DNA from: a virus
Length of the DNA: 26,499 nucleotides
Direction: 5' to 3' (one strand)
Virus record (IMG/VR): IMGVR_UViG_3300025873_000039
Coordinates: 1-26,499 of that record
The translations under genes and the position numbers were made by a program. The first letter of the stretch is position 1, and each line of letters opens with the position of its first letter. The notes under the pieces are model-generated. The model saw nothing but the letters and a program-made list of their open reading frames with translations. It was not told where the DNA came from and did no database searches. This document shows positions 8,147-16,233 of the stretch, one piece after another.

Positions 8147-10326
8147 TATCTTCTCCCGTCTGGTTGAATGTCCAGTCTAAATGTTCCCAGCTTCCAGTCT
8201 TGAGCAGCTGCGGTGTTTTGTACTTTTAATGCAATAGCTCGCGCTCTTGCACGTGTATCCACTTTATCAGTGGAACTTGTGATTGTAAAGGGTCCTAATG
8301 GAGAGCTCGCGGCAGTATTGTTAGGATAGTTTCTCAACATTAAAGTGACTTGCGTGTCTCCTGTTTGAGTTATAAAATCCGGTAAGAATCTTCTGATCTT
8401 CATTAGATATTCTCCATCACCTCGCAGGTCTGGGGACCCTAAAAATTGTCCTTGTGCTGACCTTTTCTGAGTAATATCAAAGTCTCCTGAAGTAATCTCA
8501 CCAAGCACAGAAGTTACTGCACCTCCTGCATTAATTTGATCGGTCCCTGTTTCGTGTTCATAGTAGGTAGTAACTCCATCCGTGTTACCTACAACATCAA
8601 AAGAAACATCGTCGGTATTGTCATAGTAACAAGCATGGGGTTTGTCGTAGATAGAAGAATCTGACCATGCAGTTCGTGGTAAGCTTCCAGTATACCATAC
8701 AGGTTGTTTCGCTAGCAGGGTCTCCATATAATTATAAGTAACAACTCGATCCACTACATTGGAGCCATTAGTACAATAATACCAACTAATTTCTCCGAAT
8801 AGATTATTGAGTCCTGCATTAATTAAATTTCTAGAAGTGGTATTAATATCATCATAAACATAGTCTTCTACTAAGCATGGTATTGTTTGAAGTTGACCAG
8901 CATAACTAAAGAATCCATTCTCAGACATCCAGTATGCAATTCCGTCTACTTCAACACAGGCGTTTTTACCAATGAGTCCACAGTTCGTTCCTACCTGTTC
9001 AAAAGAAAAGGTAAAAGGCTGACCTACAAATCTCATGAGGTAGACAGCATTATCGGTCCAGACATAGAGAGCATCTCGACCTCGAATAGCTCCCATAATT
9101 TTAGAGCCATTAGCAATTCTTTGAGTACCTGCGGTATTAATTGCTGAAGGAGTATAGTCGCTTGTACTTTCTTGATCCGACCATCTTATAAACATATCAT
9201 CTTGAGTTCCCACACTTCCAATTGTAGTTTCGGTTCCAAAGAAGATTAAATGTCTATCAACTGAAGAAACTAACATATGTCTTGAAGCTGTTGGTGCTCC
9301 TGCAACAACGGTTGCTCGATTCGCTGTTGGATTGGCAGCACTTGAATCCCATGAAAAACATTTACTATTATAAATAAGAGCAATAAGAGTAGTTCCATAA
9401 TTATCTAGAACCCATAGACCGGGTTCTAAAGTAACGTCCTCTGTAGAAGAATCACCCCAGCCAACATAGCTAGTGATATTAGTAATGGTTGCACCCGCTG
9501 TGTGTAGGGCTAAAGTTGTTCCATCCTGAGCACGCGCTCCTCCGCTTAAAGTTCCTGTGGCTATATCGTTAGCCGTAAAAGTAATATCCTCAGTCCCTAT
9601 TCTAATGGTTCCTGAAGTTGGAAAGGCTGCTGAACTCGTTAAGACTACAGTGGTGACTGCAGCATCAGATGCAATTGTTGTTACGAGAGTTGTGGTTGCT
9701 GGACCGGAAGCCGTTCCTGAATATTGACCAGTACCATAACCGAATCCTCCAATTTCCTGAGCAGGTCCAACTGTATAATAAGTTTGAGCTCGTGCACTTC
9801 CCACATTAGCTGTGGTTCCAGTTGCAGCAGCATCCATAGTAATTACAATACTTGTTGCTGTAGGAATGGACGTAGCCATAAATTTTTTATCTTCAAAATC
9901 TGCATCGGTGTACCCTGAGCCCGGAGGCGCGGTAACTGTATCTAATAAAACAATATCATCTTCTGACATACCGTGCACAGAAGGAAAAGTTATTGTAACT
10001 GTTCTTTCTGTATCCGTTGTAGAAAAATCACAACCTGTAATCGTCTTATTGATGGGGTGAATGTCATGGTACTGACCTCCTGAATAGACATATAAAATTC
10101 TGTTTGTTCCTATAGCAGCATATTTAATACCTGCATTATCATCAAAATGGTGAAGCGCTCTTCCGGCTCCAGTTAAATTGTCACCACCTAATTGATCCCA
10201 TCCTCCTATTTTTTCAGGGGTTCCATATCTAAAACGCACATAGTCTCCCCCTGTCCATTGCGCTTCTGCGCCAGTAGCAGTTACTTGTTTATTGAATCCG
10301 GGTCTAAAATTTACTTTTTGTAGCAT
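8146..10326 (-). CDS. Tail nozzle/hub-like virion protein (726 aa)
   Basis: The N-terminus MLQKVNFRPGFNKQ and the following WTGGDYVRFRYGTPEKIGGW are hallmarks of a large podovirus structural protein placed after the adaptor genes, with a role like P22 gp10 or T7 gp12. Repeated segments with VWTDNAVYLMRF- and ILYVYSGG-like beta strands fit a beta-propeller core. Two extra modules interrupt the N-terminal half: an HG-type beta module at about residues 107-175 and an RG/H-type beta module at about 211-283. The second is shared with the 320- and 268-residue proteins near 23-24.7 kb. The gene lies directly after the enzyme cargo, with a candidate promoter upstream (10354-10382) and a short AAGG ribosome-binding site. 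Structural role is confident; the exact tail position is inferred. Confidence 0.8.
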   Translation of the reverse strand: MLQKVNFRPGFNKQVTATGAEAQWTGGDYVRFRYGTPEKIGGWDQLGGDNLTGAGRALHHFDDNAGIKYAAIGTNRILYVYSGGQYHDIHPINKTITGCDFSTTDTERTVTITFPSVHGMSEDDIVLLDTVTAPPGSGYTDADFEDKKFMATSIPTATSIVITMDAAATGTTANVGSARAQTYYTVGPAQEIGGFGYGTGQYSGTASGPATTTLVTTIASDAAVTTVVLTSSAAFPTSGTIRIGTEDITFTANDIATGTLSGGARAQDGTTLALHTAGATITNITSYVGWGDSSTEDVTLEPGLWVLDNYGTTLIALIYNSKCFSWDSSAANPTANRATVVAGAPTASRHMLVSSVDRHLIFFGTETTIGSVGTQDDMFIRWSDQESTSDYTPSAINTAGTQRIANGSKIMGAIRGRDALYVWTDNAVYLMRFVGQPFTFSFEQVGTNCGLIGKNACVEVDGIAYWMSENGFFSYAGQLQTIPCLVEDYVYDDINTTSRNLINAGLNNLFGEISWYYCTNGSNVVDRVVTYNYMETLLAKQPVWYTGSLPRTAWSDSSIYDKPHACYYDNTDDVSFDVVGNTDGVTTYYEHETGTDQINAGGAVTSVLGEITSGDFDITQKRSAQGQFLGSPDLRGDGEYLMKIRRFLPDFITQTGDTQVTLMLRNYPNNTAASSPLGPFTITSSTDKVDTRARARAIALKVQNTAAAQDWKLGTFRLDIQPDGRR

Positions 10327-10353
10327 AGAAAAACCTTGAGTACGGTAGAATTT

Positions 10354-10382
10354 ATTATATCTAAGAATTTAGGTGTTTGAAA
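10354..10382 (-). promoter_or_regulatory. Candidate sigma70-type promoter before the nozzle gene
   Basis: On the minus strand a perfect TATAAT (10354-10359) follows TTTCAA (10377-10382) with a 17-base spacer. The -10 box is ideal but the -35 matches only three of six positions. It overlaps the end of the UPF0489-like gene and would start a roughly 20-base leader for the nozzle gene. It could let internal virion genes be expressed independently of the cargo. In such AT-rich DNA, chance matches are common. Confidence 0.3.
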
Positions 10383-10912
10383 GGGTTTTTTTTCTGAGCT
10401 ATTACTGTGTTGGAGTTCATACCTTTAGACGTTGTTTTCAGTATTTCTAAATAAAGACTGACATTTTTTTCATATTCAGCACTTTCACATATAACTAATT
10501 TATCAATATCTGTAAGATCAACTTCATCAATCCTATTTCTAATTTGAAGAATTTCTAATTTCCTCATCCAGTCGGTAATCTCGTCCGGTACAACCATCGA
10601 GTTATAATTTTTTACCCATATATAACCTTTAAGCTTTTTGTGTATGGCAGCCGCTAAAACCCAATTGCCTTCTCTGGGGCGATTATCTAAAGCTCCTTTC
10701 ACAGACGCTTGTTGATCATAGCCAAAATCATGGTGATGATCTATGTTAATTACAGTTGCCCCTTCTTCTATATGTTCATAAATTTCATGGTGTGTGTTGA
10801 TAAAAACAGTGGGTGTTTGTTTTTTAAAAAAATCCATGCATATAGATAAGATGTCCATGAACTGTGTTGGGTGTTGAATCCAATCTAAATCAATTGTTAA
10901 TAATTTTTTCAT
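10361..10912 (-). CDS. UPF0489-like putative metal-dependent protein (183 aa)
   Basis: The early part carries the signature I associate with UPF0489: THHEIYEHI at residues 40-48, then VINIDHHHDFGY at 54-65. The likely metal ligands are H41, H42, D58, H59-H61 and D62. The chain continues with NWVLAAAIHKKL and IWVKN, matching the family pattern of a buried Trp helix followed by a WV strand. The family has an arginase/deacetylase-like metal-site flavour but no firmly established reaction, so no substrate is given. D8 and D10 near the N-terminus may also bind metal. The gene is the last of the enzyme block. It is separated from the carbamoyltransferase by 37 bases that hold a candidate promoter, and no ribosome-binding site is visible. 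Family call is moderate; function is unknown. Confidence 0.62.
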   Translation of the reverse strand: MKKLLTIDLDWIQHPTQFMDILSICMDFFKKQTPTVFINTHHEIYEHIEEGATVINIDHHHDFGYDQQASVKGALDNRPREGNWVLAAAIHKKLKGYIWVKNYNSMVVPDEITDWMRKLEILQIRNRIDEVDLTDIDKLVICESAEYEKNVSLYLEILKTTSKGMNSNTVIAQKKNPFKHLNS

Positions 10913-10924
10913 TAAGTATCAGAC

Positions 10925-10952
10925 TTTATACCATATGGAAAATGTATGTCTA
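10925..10952 (-). promoter_or_regulatory. Candidate promoter before the UPF0489-like gene
   Basis: On the minus strand TAGACA (10947-10952, five of six consensus) and TATAAA (10925-10930, five of six) are separated by 16 bases. The -35 overlaps the stop codon of the carbamoyltransferase gene. Transcription would begin near 10918, only about six bases before the ATG at 10912, giving a nearly leaderless mRNA. That agrees with the absence of a Shine-Dalgarno sequence there. Confidence 0.4.
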
Positions 10953-12470
10953 GTTAACCACATTTTTAGTTATCAAAATATTATGCTCCGGTAGGAAACA
11001 ATATTTTAAATTAGATTTTAATAGTATGTTTTTTAAATCTTCATAGCTTTCCACCACAGGCATTCCAGGTAAATTTAATGACGTATTTAATAACACGGGT
11101 ATTCCATACATCTTATTAAAAGTTTTAATAAGATTGTAATAGTGAGTATTATGTTCAGCTTTTACACACTGAACTCTAGAATAACCATCAACTGATAGAA
11201 CGCTTTTGAGTTTATCTTCTTGGTTTTGTTTAACCTTGTAAACAAAATTCATATAATAAGGAGTTGTATTATAATTAGCAAAAAAATATTCTTCAAAATT
11301 CTCATTTAAAATAGAACATGTGAACGGCCTGTACCATTCTCTTTTCTTTATGTCATTTACTTTTTTAACGGCGTCCCTATGAGCAGGATTCATTAACAAT
11401 GACCGATTGCCTAGAGCTCTTGGACCTTGTTCTGATCTTCCTTGATAAATCGCAACAGGTTCATTAAGCAATATCTTACTGACATCTTTATAATTAGCTT
11501 TTACTAAGGAAAAATTTTTAAAAAATATATCCCTGTTGAACGTATGTTTAAACCCTAAGTATACCGTGTTTAGTTTTTCAATCTTTCCTTTAAGCGTACT
11601 ATAAGCTTTGCCTAAAGATATCCCTTGGTCAGTGCAAAAAGGATTCACAAATATTTTTTTATGTTTTGATAGTCTGGTATTTATTAATATGTTTTGAGCA
11701 ACGCCCCCAGTTAATGTCAGGTTGTCTGAATCTATTCCACTAACTATTTCTTCTGCTTTTAATTCACATGCTGTTTGAAAAGTTTTTACAAAATCTTGGG
11801 AATAAGTATCTTCTTTAAGTGTGCTTAATTTTAAATCTTTAAAAGAATCTCTTATGAAATTTTTATTATATATATGATTAAATATTTCTTGATTAAATTT
11901 TCCATAGCTACTGAGGGCCATAGTCTTACCATCGTTAAACTCATTTCTTCCATTCAAACCTAAACCATCTGTTGTGCTTTTATAACACCTTCCTATACAC
12001 ACATTCCCTTCTAAATCATTAAACCATTCTTTGTGTATGACTTTAAGATTATCATCATATACTGAAGTTTGTTCCGCATAAAATTTATCTTTTTTAAGAA
12101 TTAAATCTCCACGTAGGTCCCATACTAAATGATATGATTTATTAAATGGTGATATGAGTTGATTAGAGTAGGCGTGATAATTGTGATGTGAATGTACGTC
12201 TACATAAACTTGAGCTTCGTATCCTACAATAATATCTGATTGCAAGCATTCTGCCCATTGAGGTGCACAATGATTATTTTTTAAACCAGTTATATGAACC
12301 TCTTTAAATTCTAGGTTTAGACTATTAATAAATTCTATAAGTGTTCGTGAAGGAAAAGAAGTATGTTTAAATCTGTTAAATCTATCTATTTGTGTATGAA
12401 CAATAACTTTGTTTTCTTGAACAATAGTAATAGTTCCATCATGACTTGCATGTATAAATAAATAGTTCAT
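10950..12470 (-). CDS. O-carbamoyltransferase, NodU/CmcH/TobZ family (506 aa)
   Basis: Family members transfer a carbamoyl group from carbamoyl phosphate, through carbamoyl-adenylate, to a hydroxyl on a substrate. Both domains are recognisable. The Kae1-like N-terminal domain has the metal-binding HHNYH at residues 95-99, GKTMALSSYG at 181-190, GGVAQN at 255-260, and NPFCTDQGISLGKA around D281. The YrdC-like C-terminal domain has EQGPRALGNRSLL at 347-359, then KKVN at 369-372 and KKREWYRPF at 375-383, plus LLNTSLNLPGMPVVES further on. The length is slightly under the usual 550-600 residues. It starts one base after the preceding oxygenase stop. In this operon the acceptor hydroxyl could be made by one of the seven oxygenases, which is an inference. 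Carbamoylation of 5-hydroxymethylcytosine by a phage enzyme has been reported, so DNA is an alternative substrate. Confidence 0.88.
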   Translation of the reverse strand: MNYLFIHASHDGTITIVQENKVIVHTQIDRFNRFKHTSFPSRTLIEFINSLNLEFKEVHITGLKNNHCAPQWAECLQSDIIVGYEAQVYVDVHSHHNYHAYSNQLISPFNKSYHLVWDLRGDLILKKDKFYAEQTSVYDDNLKVIHKEWFNDLEGNVCIGRCYKSTTDGLGLNGRNEFNDGKTMALSSYGKFNQEIFNHIYNKNFIRDSFKDLKLSTLKEDTYSQDFVKTFQTACELKAEEIVSGIDSDNLTLTGGVAQNILINTRLSKHKKIFVNPFCTDQGISLGKAYSTLKGKIEKLNTVYLGFKHTFNRDIFFKNFSLVKANYKDVSKILLNEPVAIYQGRSEQGPRALGNRSLLMNPAHRDAVKKVNDIKKREWYRPFTCSILNENFEEYFFANYNTTPYYMNFVYKVKQNQEDKLKSVLSVDGYSRVQCVKAEHNTHYYNLIKTFNKMYGIPVLLNTSLNLPGMPVVESYEDLKNILLKSNLKYCFLPEHNILITKNVVN

Positions 12471-12471
12471 A

Positions 12472-12969
12472 TTAAAAATAGTTAAAATTTAAAACTACTC
12501 TATAGGCTGCATTACATGTGTTTGTCGTACCAGTATGTCTTAGATTTGATGGAAAAGTAACAAATGTATTCTCTACACTTTTAACTCTTTCTCCATTTTC
12601 AAAGATTGTTTCTCCATTGTTTGTATTTAAATAAAAAATACCAGTAGTACAAATAACTGAAACGTCTGTATGCATTTTATGAATTATTTTTTTATCTGTT
12701 CTTATTAAAAGATTAGCTTTAATTCTATTTAATCCCTTAAAATTTATTTTTTCTAATAGAGGTTTTATTAATTCAATATGATCTGACCTAGGTCTAAAAC
12801 CATCATGAAAATAATGAGTAAGTTGAGAGTTTTGATAATGGGTTTGATCATACTCATTATCCCATGTTACTTCAGCTAAATGCCAGGGGAAAAAACTACT
12901 CAGCATTTCTTTTTTTAATTTTTCTATTTCTTCTTTTTTTAAAAAATCTTTATGAATATTAATTGCCAT
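12472..12969 (-). CDS. 2OG-Fe(II) oxygenase, prolyl-hydroxylase-like (165 aa)
   Basis: From ATG at 12969 the protein has the non-haem iron facial triad H100-x-D102 (HKMHTDV) and distal H145 in FPSNLRHTGTT. R157 in YRVVLNFNYF is the likely 2-oxoglutarate-binding residue. The double-stranded beta-helix core, with GIFYLN and GETIFENG strands, is typical of small cyanophage-type prolyl-4-hydroxylase-like oxygenases. A TTG nine bases further upstream would also be open but has no ribosome-binding site, so ATG is preferred; the overlap with the preceding gene is then 11 bases. It aligns by eye with the gene at 13546-14115 (FPSxLRHxG), and these two are probably paralogues. Substrate unknown. Confidence 0.83.
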   Translation of the reverse strand: MAINIHKDFLKKEEIEKLKKEMLSSFFPWHLAEVTWDNEYDQTHYQNSQLTHYFHDGFRPRSDHIELIKPLLEKINFKGLNRIKANLLIRTDKKIIHKMHTDVSVICTTGIFYLNTNNGETIFENGERVKSVENTFVTFPSNLRHTGTTNTCNAAYRVVLNFNYF

Positions 12970-13549
12970 TTTTATCAAAGTTATATGAGAATATAATTCT
13001 CTTGTTTTTAGTTTCTTTACTATCCATCATGTGTTCTACATAACTTCTAAAAATTAAAAGCCTACCTTCCAGAGGGGGATATGTGCAACTAGGAAAAGTT
13101 AATTCATTAAATTCTATTTTATTAGTTAAAATTTCAGGTTTTAAATCTAAAGGGTTAGCAGTATCGTTATGATAAGGTGATCTAAACTGTGTGCCTTTAT
13201 CATTTGCATCAGATTGAAAATAATAAACCGTAGCTACAGCGCAACCAATATGTGTATGCCAAGGTTGTCCTGCACCTTGTGTATAATCAATAACCCAACT
13301 GGCATTAGCTTTGTGTTGGTGAGGGTAATTGTGTGCTTTACAATATTTATTTACTTGTTGAGTTATCCAATCATTAAATTTTTTAAAATTTCTATCTTTA
13401 TGAATAGCAGTGTAAGAAAGTCCTCTAGGATCGTAATCAAATTTATCTAGATGTTTTTTATATTCTTCTTTTATATCTTTATGAAAAGGACAATCTACAA
13501 CACCTATTGCCGTAGGAAACCAAGTCTGTATTTGTAGATCTACACTCAT
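12959..13549 (-). CDS. 2OG-Fe(II) oxygenase-like protein with HxH motif (196 aa)
   Basis: The core reads QPWHTHIGCAVATVYYF, so the first metal motif is H98-x-H100 instead of HxD. The distal histidine is H173 in YVEHMMDS and the probable 2OG-binding arginine is R184, before IIFSYNF. HxH followed by a GVYY-like strand is characteristic of the putative 2OG-Fe(II) oxygenase family PF13759, widespread in T4-like marine phages; here the strand reads ATVYYF. Because the carboxylate ligand is replaced by histidine, the metal chemistry may differ from that of canonical members (oxygenase versus halogenase-like or inactive), which cannot be settled here. Start and stop overlap both neighbours (ATGA on the upstream side). 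Confidence 0.78.
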   Translation of the reverse strand: MSVDLQIQTWFPTAIGVVDCPFHKDIKEEYKKHLDKFDYDPRGLSYTAIHKDRNFKKFNDWITQQVNKYCKAHNYPHQHKANASWVIDYTQGAGQPWHTHIGCAVATVYYFQSDANDKGTQFRSPYHNDTANPLDLKPEILTNKIEFNELTFPSCTYPPLEGRLLIFRSYVEHMMDSKETKNKRIIFSYNFDKNGN

Positions 13550-14115
13550 TGGTTCTCGATCCTTACTACAAGATTAAGACTAACTCTCCATTTATTTTTC
13601 ACTGGAGCTAGACCGTGATGCCTTAAATGACTGGGGAATACTATTGCTTGTCCTTCTTTTCCTAAAATTTTTTGGTCCCCTTCAAACTCAGTTCCTCCAT
13701 CACTGGTGTGAAGATTATAAACTATAGATGCATAGTATCCTGCATAGCCATTTAAATCCGCATCTGTATGCCACTTGCAAGAAGCACCAGGACTACACAG
13801 ATTCCAGTACACCCTTTCTAAATGTTGAATTTTTAAGCCTGTTCTTTCTTTGCAGAAAAAATAAATCCAGTTGCCAAAATTATTTAAGTAGTGATCTGGA
13901 ATTATACTGGGGATAGAATTATTGTGTGAATAAGTAATCTGGTACATTCCTGCGTCTGTTCTTTTGTCCGCTAGAACCTCACTGAATTGGCCACCGATCT
14001 CAGCAGTTGGCTCCACTACAAAACTCCATTTAGCTTTATTTCCTAAATAATTTATTACTTCTGTATTAATTTCTTTCGGAACAGGAAGATCAAAAGTCTC
14101 TATTTTATTATTCAT
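13546..14115 (-). CDS. 2OG-Fe(II) oxygenase, prolyl-hydroxylase-like (189 aa)
   Basis: The metal triad is H116-x-D118 (CKWHTDAD) with the distal histidine in FPSHLRHHGLAP (H166 or H167) and R177 in KWRVSLNLVV as the 2OG anchor. The segment VYNLHTSDGGTEFEG supplies the usual double-stranded beta-helix strands. It immediately follows the halogenase gene with an 8-base overlap. It resembles the oxygenase at 12472-12969 in the FPSxLRH region and is the most typical prolyl-4-hydroxylase-like member of the block. Hydroxylation of a protein side chain or a small molecule is the expected chemistry; the substrate is unknown. Confidence 0.85.
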   Translation of the reverse strand: MNNKIETFDLPVPKEINTEVINYLGNKAKWSFVVEPTAEIGGQFSEVLADKRTDAGMYQITYSHNNSIPSIIPDHYLNNFGNWIYFFCKERTGLKIQHLERVYWNLCSPGASCKWHTDADLNGYAGYYASIVYNLHTSDGGTEFEGDQKILGKEGQAIVFPSHLRHHGLAPVKNKWRVSLNLVVRIENQ

Positions 14116-15655
14116 GAATTTTTTTTAAAACATCTAAAAGTTTTGGTTTTGTTTTTGCAGTTTGTAACCAGCCCTGTCTCTGTAAATCTCTTCCTTTAAT
14201 AGATGCTAATAAATGCTTTTCAGTGAAGTCATTTAAATCGCTAATATTATTTTTATCTTTTATGTGAGTTGGATCAATAGGTAATTGTCTTAAACCAGTT
14301 CCTATGCAATGTATGCCGTGCTCACTATTATACTCGTTATAAATTTTTAATTTTAACTGGTTATCAATATCTGCGTCAGGTAGAAGTTTTAAATTTTTTA
14401 TAGATTTATTTGTTAAGTCTCTCCAGTATTTTGTATCATCTCTCTGAGATAAATAATAATGCAAAGCAACGAACTCAGCAAAGATATCAAATTCAGCTTT
14501 GCATTTATAATTAAAGCCGTCTTTATCAAATTGGTTTAATTCTTCACTATGTAATATTCTGGCCAGGTAAATTAAAAATTTATGTACAGTAAATAATCCA
14601 TTACTTTCTAATGGTTCAATAAAGCCTGCAGACAGACCTATTGCTATAACATTCTTATAAAAAATCTCTTCATGTAAACCTACTTTCATATTAATTTTTC
14701 TATATTCTAAGTTTTGGTCTTCAATATCATAGCCTAAGGTAGACCATAGATGCTGTTTCATTTCATGATATGCGTTATGCTCGTTTGTATATTTAGAACT
14801 GTAAACGTAACCTGTGCCTATTCTTTTCCAACTCGGTATGTTCCAAGCCCAGCCATTACCTAAAGCTGTACAATGTGTATAGGCAACTAATCGTTTTTCT
14901 TTATCTGTGTATGGTACTTGAAAAACTAGGGCCGTATCATTTGGTAATAATTCGTTATAACTATTAAATTTAACTTTCAATATTTTTTCTAGTAGAATAG
15001 ATTGAAACCCTGTGCAATCGATATATAGATCTGCAGCATACTTATTATTTAAAGAAACAATGTTTCCTCTTACGTCTCTTAAAGCATCTTTAATATCATC
15101 TTGAATATATTTAACACCTTCTGGAATACATATTTTTTCTTTTAAAACTTGTCCAAATTTAATTGCATCAAAATGGTACGCGCTTTGCTTCTTAAGATCA
15201 AAATTGCCGAGCTCTCCATTTACATTTTCTCCAAAAGTGTTGTGTTCTACTAATGCTAAACTTGGATATAAGAAGCGTGCATAATCACTATAAGGAACTA
15301 AAGGGTCTCTAAATTTTTTAAAGTACCAAGTATTTTTACCTGCTGCTAAAGTACTTTCATCAGGTCTACCAAAAGGATAGTGAAACCCAGCACTGTTTTT
15401 TTTATAAAAATCTGTAAACTTAATACTTAGTTTATAAGTAGCGTCAGATTCTTTCATAAAATCTTCATCTTTAATTCCTACCAAATCTAGCCAGTCATTG
15501 AATGCTGCTAGCGTGCTTTCTCCCACACCGACAACGGGAACATTTTTACTTTCAATAAGTGTTATTTTTTTATTTGGGAATAGTCTTATTAAGGTTGTTG
15601 CTGTCATCCATCCAGCACTTCCGCCCCCAACAATTATTATTTTATCTGTTCTCAT
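14108..15655 (-). CDS. Flavin-dependent halogenase, tryptophan-halogenase family (515 aa)
   Basis: Such enzymes use FADH2, O2 and halide to make HOX, which is passed to an active-site lysine and placed on an electron-rich substrate. All diagnostic elements are visible. The FAD dinucleotide fold is GGGSAGW at residues 10-16. Catalytic K79 lies in SIKF, matching K79 of PrnA. The halogenase signature W269-x-W271-x-I273-P274 (GWAWNIP) is present. E347 in GFIEPLES corresponds to PrnA E346. Its length is close to the 510-540 residues of known enzymes. It overlaps the upstream oxygenase by ATGA and the downstream one by 8 bases. No flavin reductase is encoded nearby, so the host must supply FADH2. 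VirX1 of cyanophage Syn10 is a characterised viral halogenase. Substrate and halide preference cannot be read from the sequence. Confidence 0.92.
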   Translation of the reverse strand: MRTDKIIIVGGGSAGWMTATTLIRLFPNKKITLIESKNVPVVGVGESTLAAFNDWLDLVGIKDEDFMKESDATYKLSIKFTDFYKKNSAGFHYPFGRPDESTLAAGKNTWYFKKFRDPLVPYSDYARFLYPSLALVEHNTFGENVNGELGNFDLKKQSAYHFDAIKFGQVLKEKICIPEGVKYIQDDIKDALRDVRGNIVSLNNKYAADLYIDCTGFQSILLEKILKVKFNSYNELLPNDTALVFQVPYTDKEKRLVAYTHCTALGNGWAWNIPSWKRIGTGYVYSSKYTNEHNAYHEMKQHLWSTLGYDIEDQNLEYRKINMKVGLHEEIFYKNVIAIGLSAGFIEPLESNGLFTVHKFLIYLARILHSEELNQFDKDGFNYKCKAEFDIFAEFVALHYYLSQRDDTKYWRDLTNKSIKNLKLLPDADIDNQLKLKIYNEYNSEHGIHCIGTGLRQLPIDPTHIKDKNNISDLNDFTEKHLLASIKGRDLQRQGWLQTAKTKPKLLDVLKKIHE

Positions 15656-16233
15656 GTCTTTTTAACATCGGTTCCTAACGCTATTCGGTTATCAAATAAA
15701 TTTGAATTTTTACTACTAGCATCATTGTAATGTAGAAATACTTGAAAGCATCTTGTTCCAGTAAAAGGTTCTCTCCAATGCTCTACTTTACAACCTTTAT
15801 ATATAACTAAATCCCCTTGAGATAAGTTTAGTTTTTTACCAGCCATAAAAATTGGCCATTCATCTCCTCCTAAATTTAAAGACATGCTAAATTCACATTC
15901 GTGTCTGTCTGTGTGTTTTTCAAGTTCATCTCCCTTGTGGTATATTCTCATGAAACTATAAGTAGGAACTAATTTTTTATTGGTTTCCTTTTCAATTACC
16001 TTTTGAAGTTTTAATAATAAAGTATCAAATGCTCCGTCTCCATACATACAAAAAGTTGTAGGGTTTGGTATTTGAATATCTCCAAAAAATCCAAATCGAT
16101 TATCATAAGGAGAGATTGCATTATGGTGTAGGAGTTCAGTTAAAGCAGTGGCTTTAATCATTGCATACTCACAGAGAAAATTACAGATATCAGTGGGTAC
16201 TGTTTTTTTAACTACTAAACAATCTTCTTTCAT
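15652..16233 (-). CDS. 2OG-Fe(II) oxygenase (193 aa)
   Basis: The iron-binding motif is H107-x-D109 (LEKHTDRHECEFS). The distal histidine is H152 in KVEHWREPF, and R161 in GTRCFQVFLHY is the likely 2OG anchor. Strands SMSLNLGGDEWPIF and LSQGDLVIYKG build the beta-helix. The N-terminal half (FLCEYAMIKA, RFGFFGD) resembles phage proline/lysine-hydroxylase-like proteins. It lies directly before the halogenase and is ATGA-coupled to both neighbours. Two cysteines near the N-terminus (C5, C17) are not at metal-ligand positions. A canonical active site is seen; the substrate is unknown. Confidence 0.83.
   Translation of the reverse strand: MKEDCLVVKKTVPTDICNFLCEYAMIKATALTELLHHNAISPYDNRFGFFGDIQIPNPTTFCMYGDGAFDTLLLKLQKVIEKETNKKLVPTYSFMRIYHKGDELEKHTDRHECEFSMSLNLGGDEWPIFMAGKKLNLSQGDLVIYKGCKVEHWREPFTGTRCFQVFLHYNDASSKNSNLFDNRIALGTDVKKT

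Noticed and set aside
12967-12978. TTG start at 12978 for the last oxygenase
   Set aside because: No ribosome-binding site, and an ATG lies nine bases further on at the expected N-terminus.
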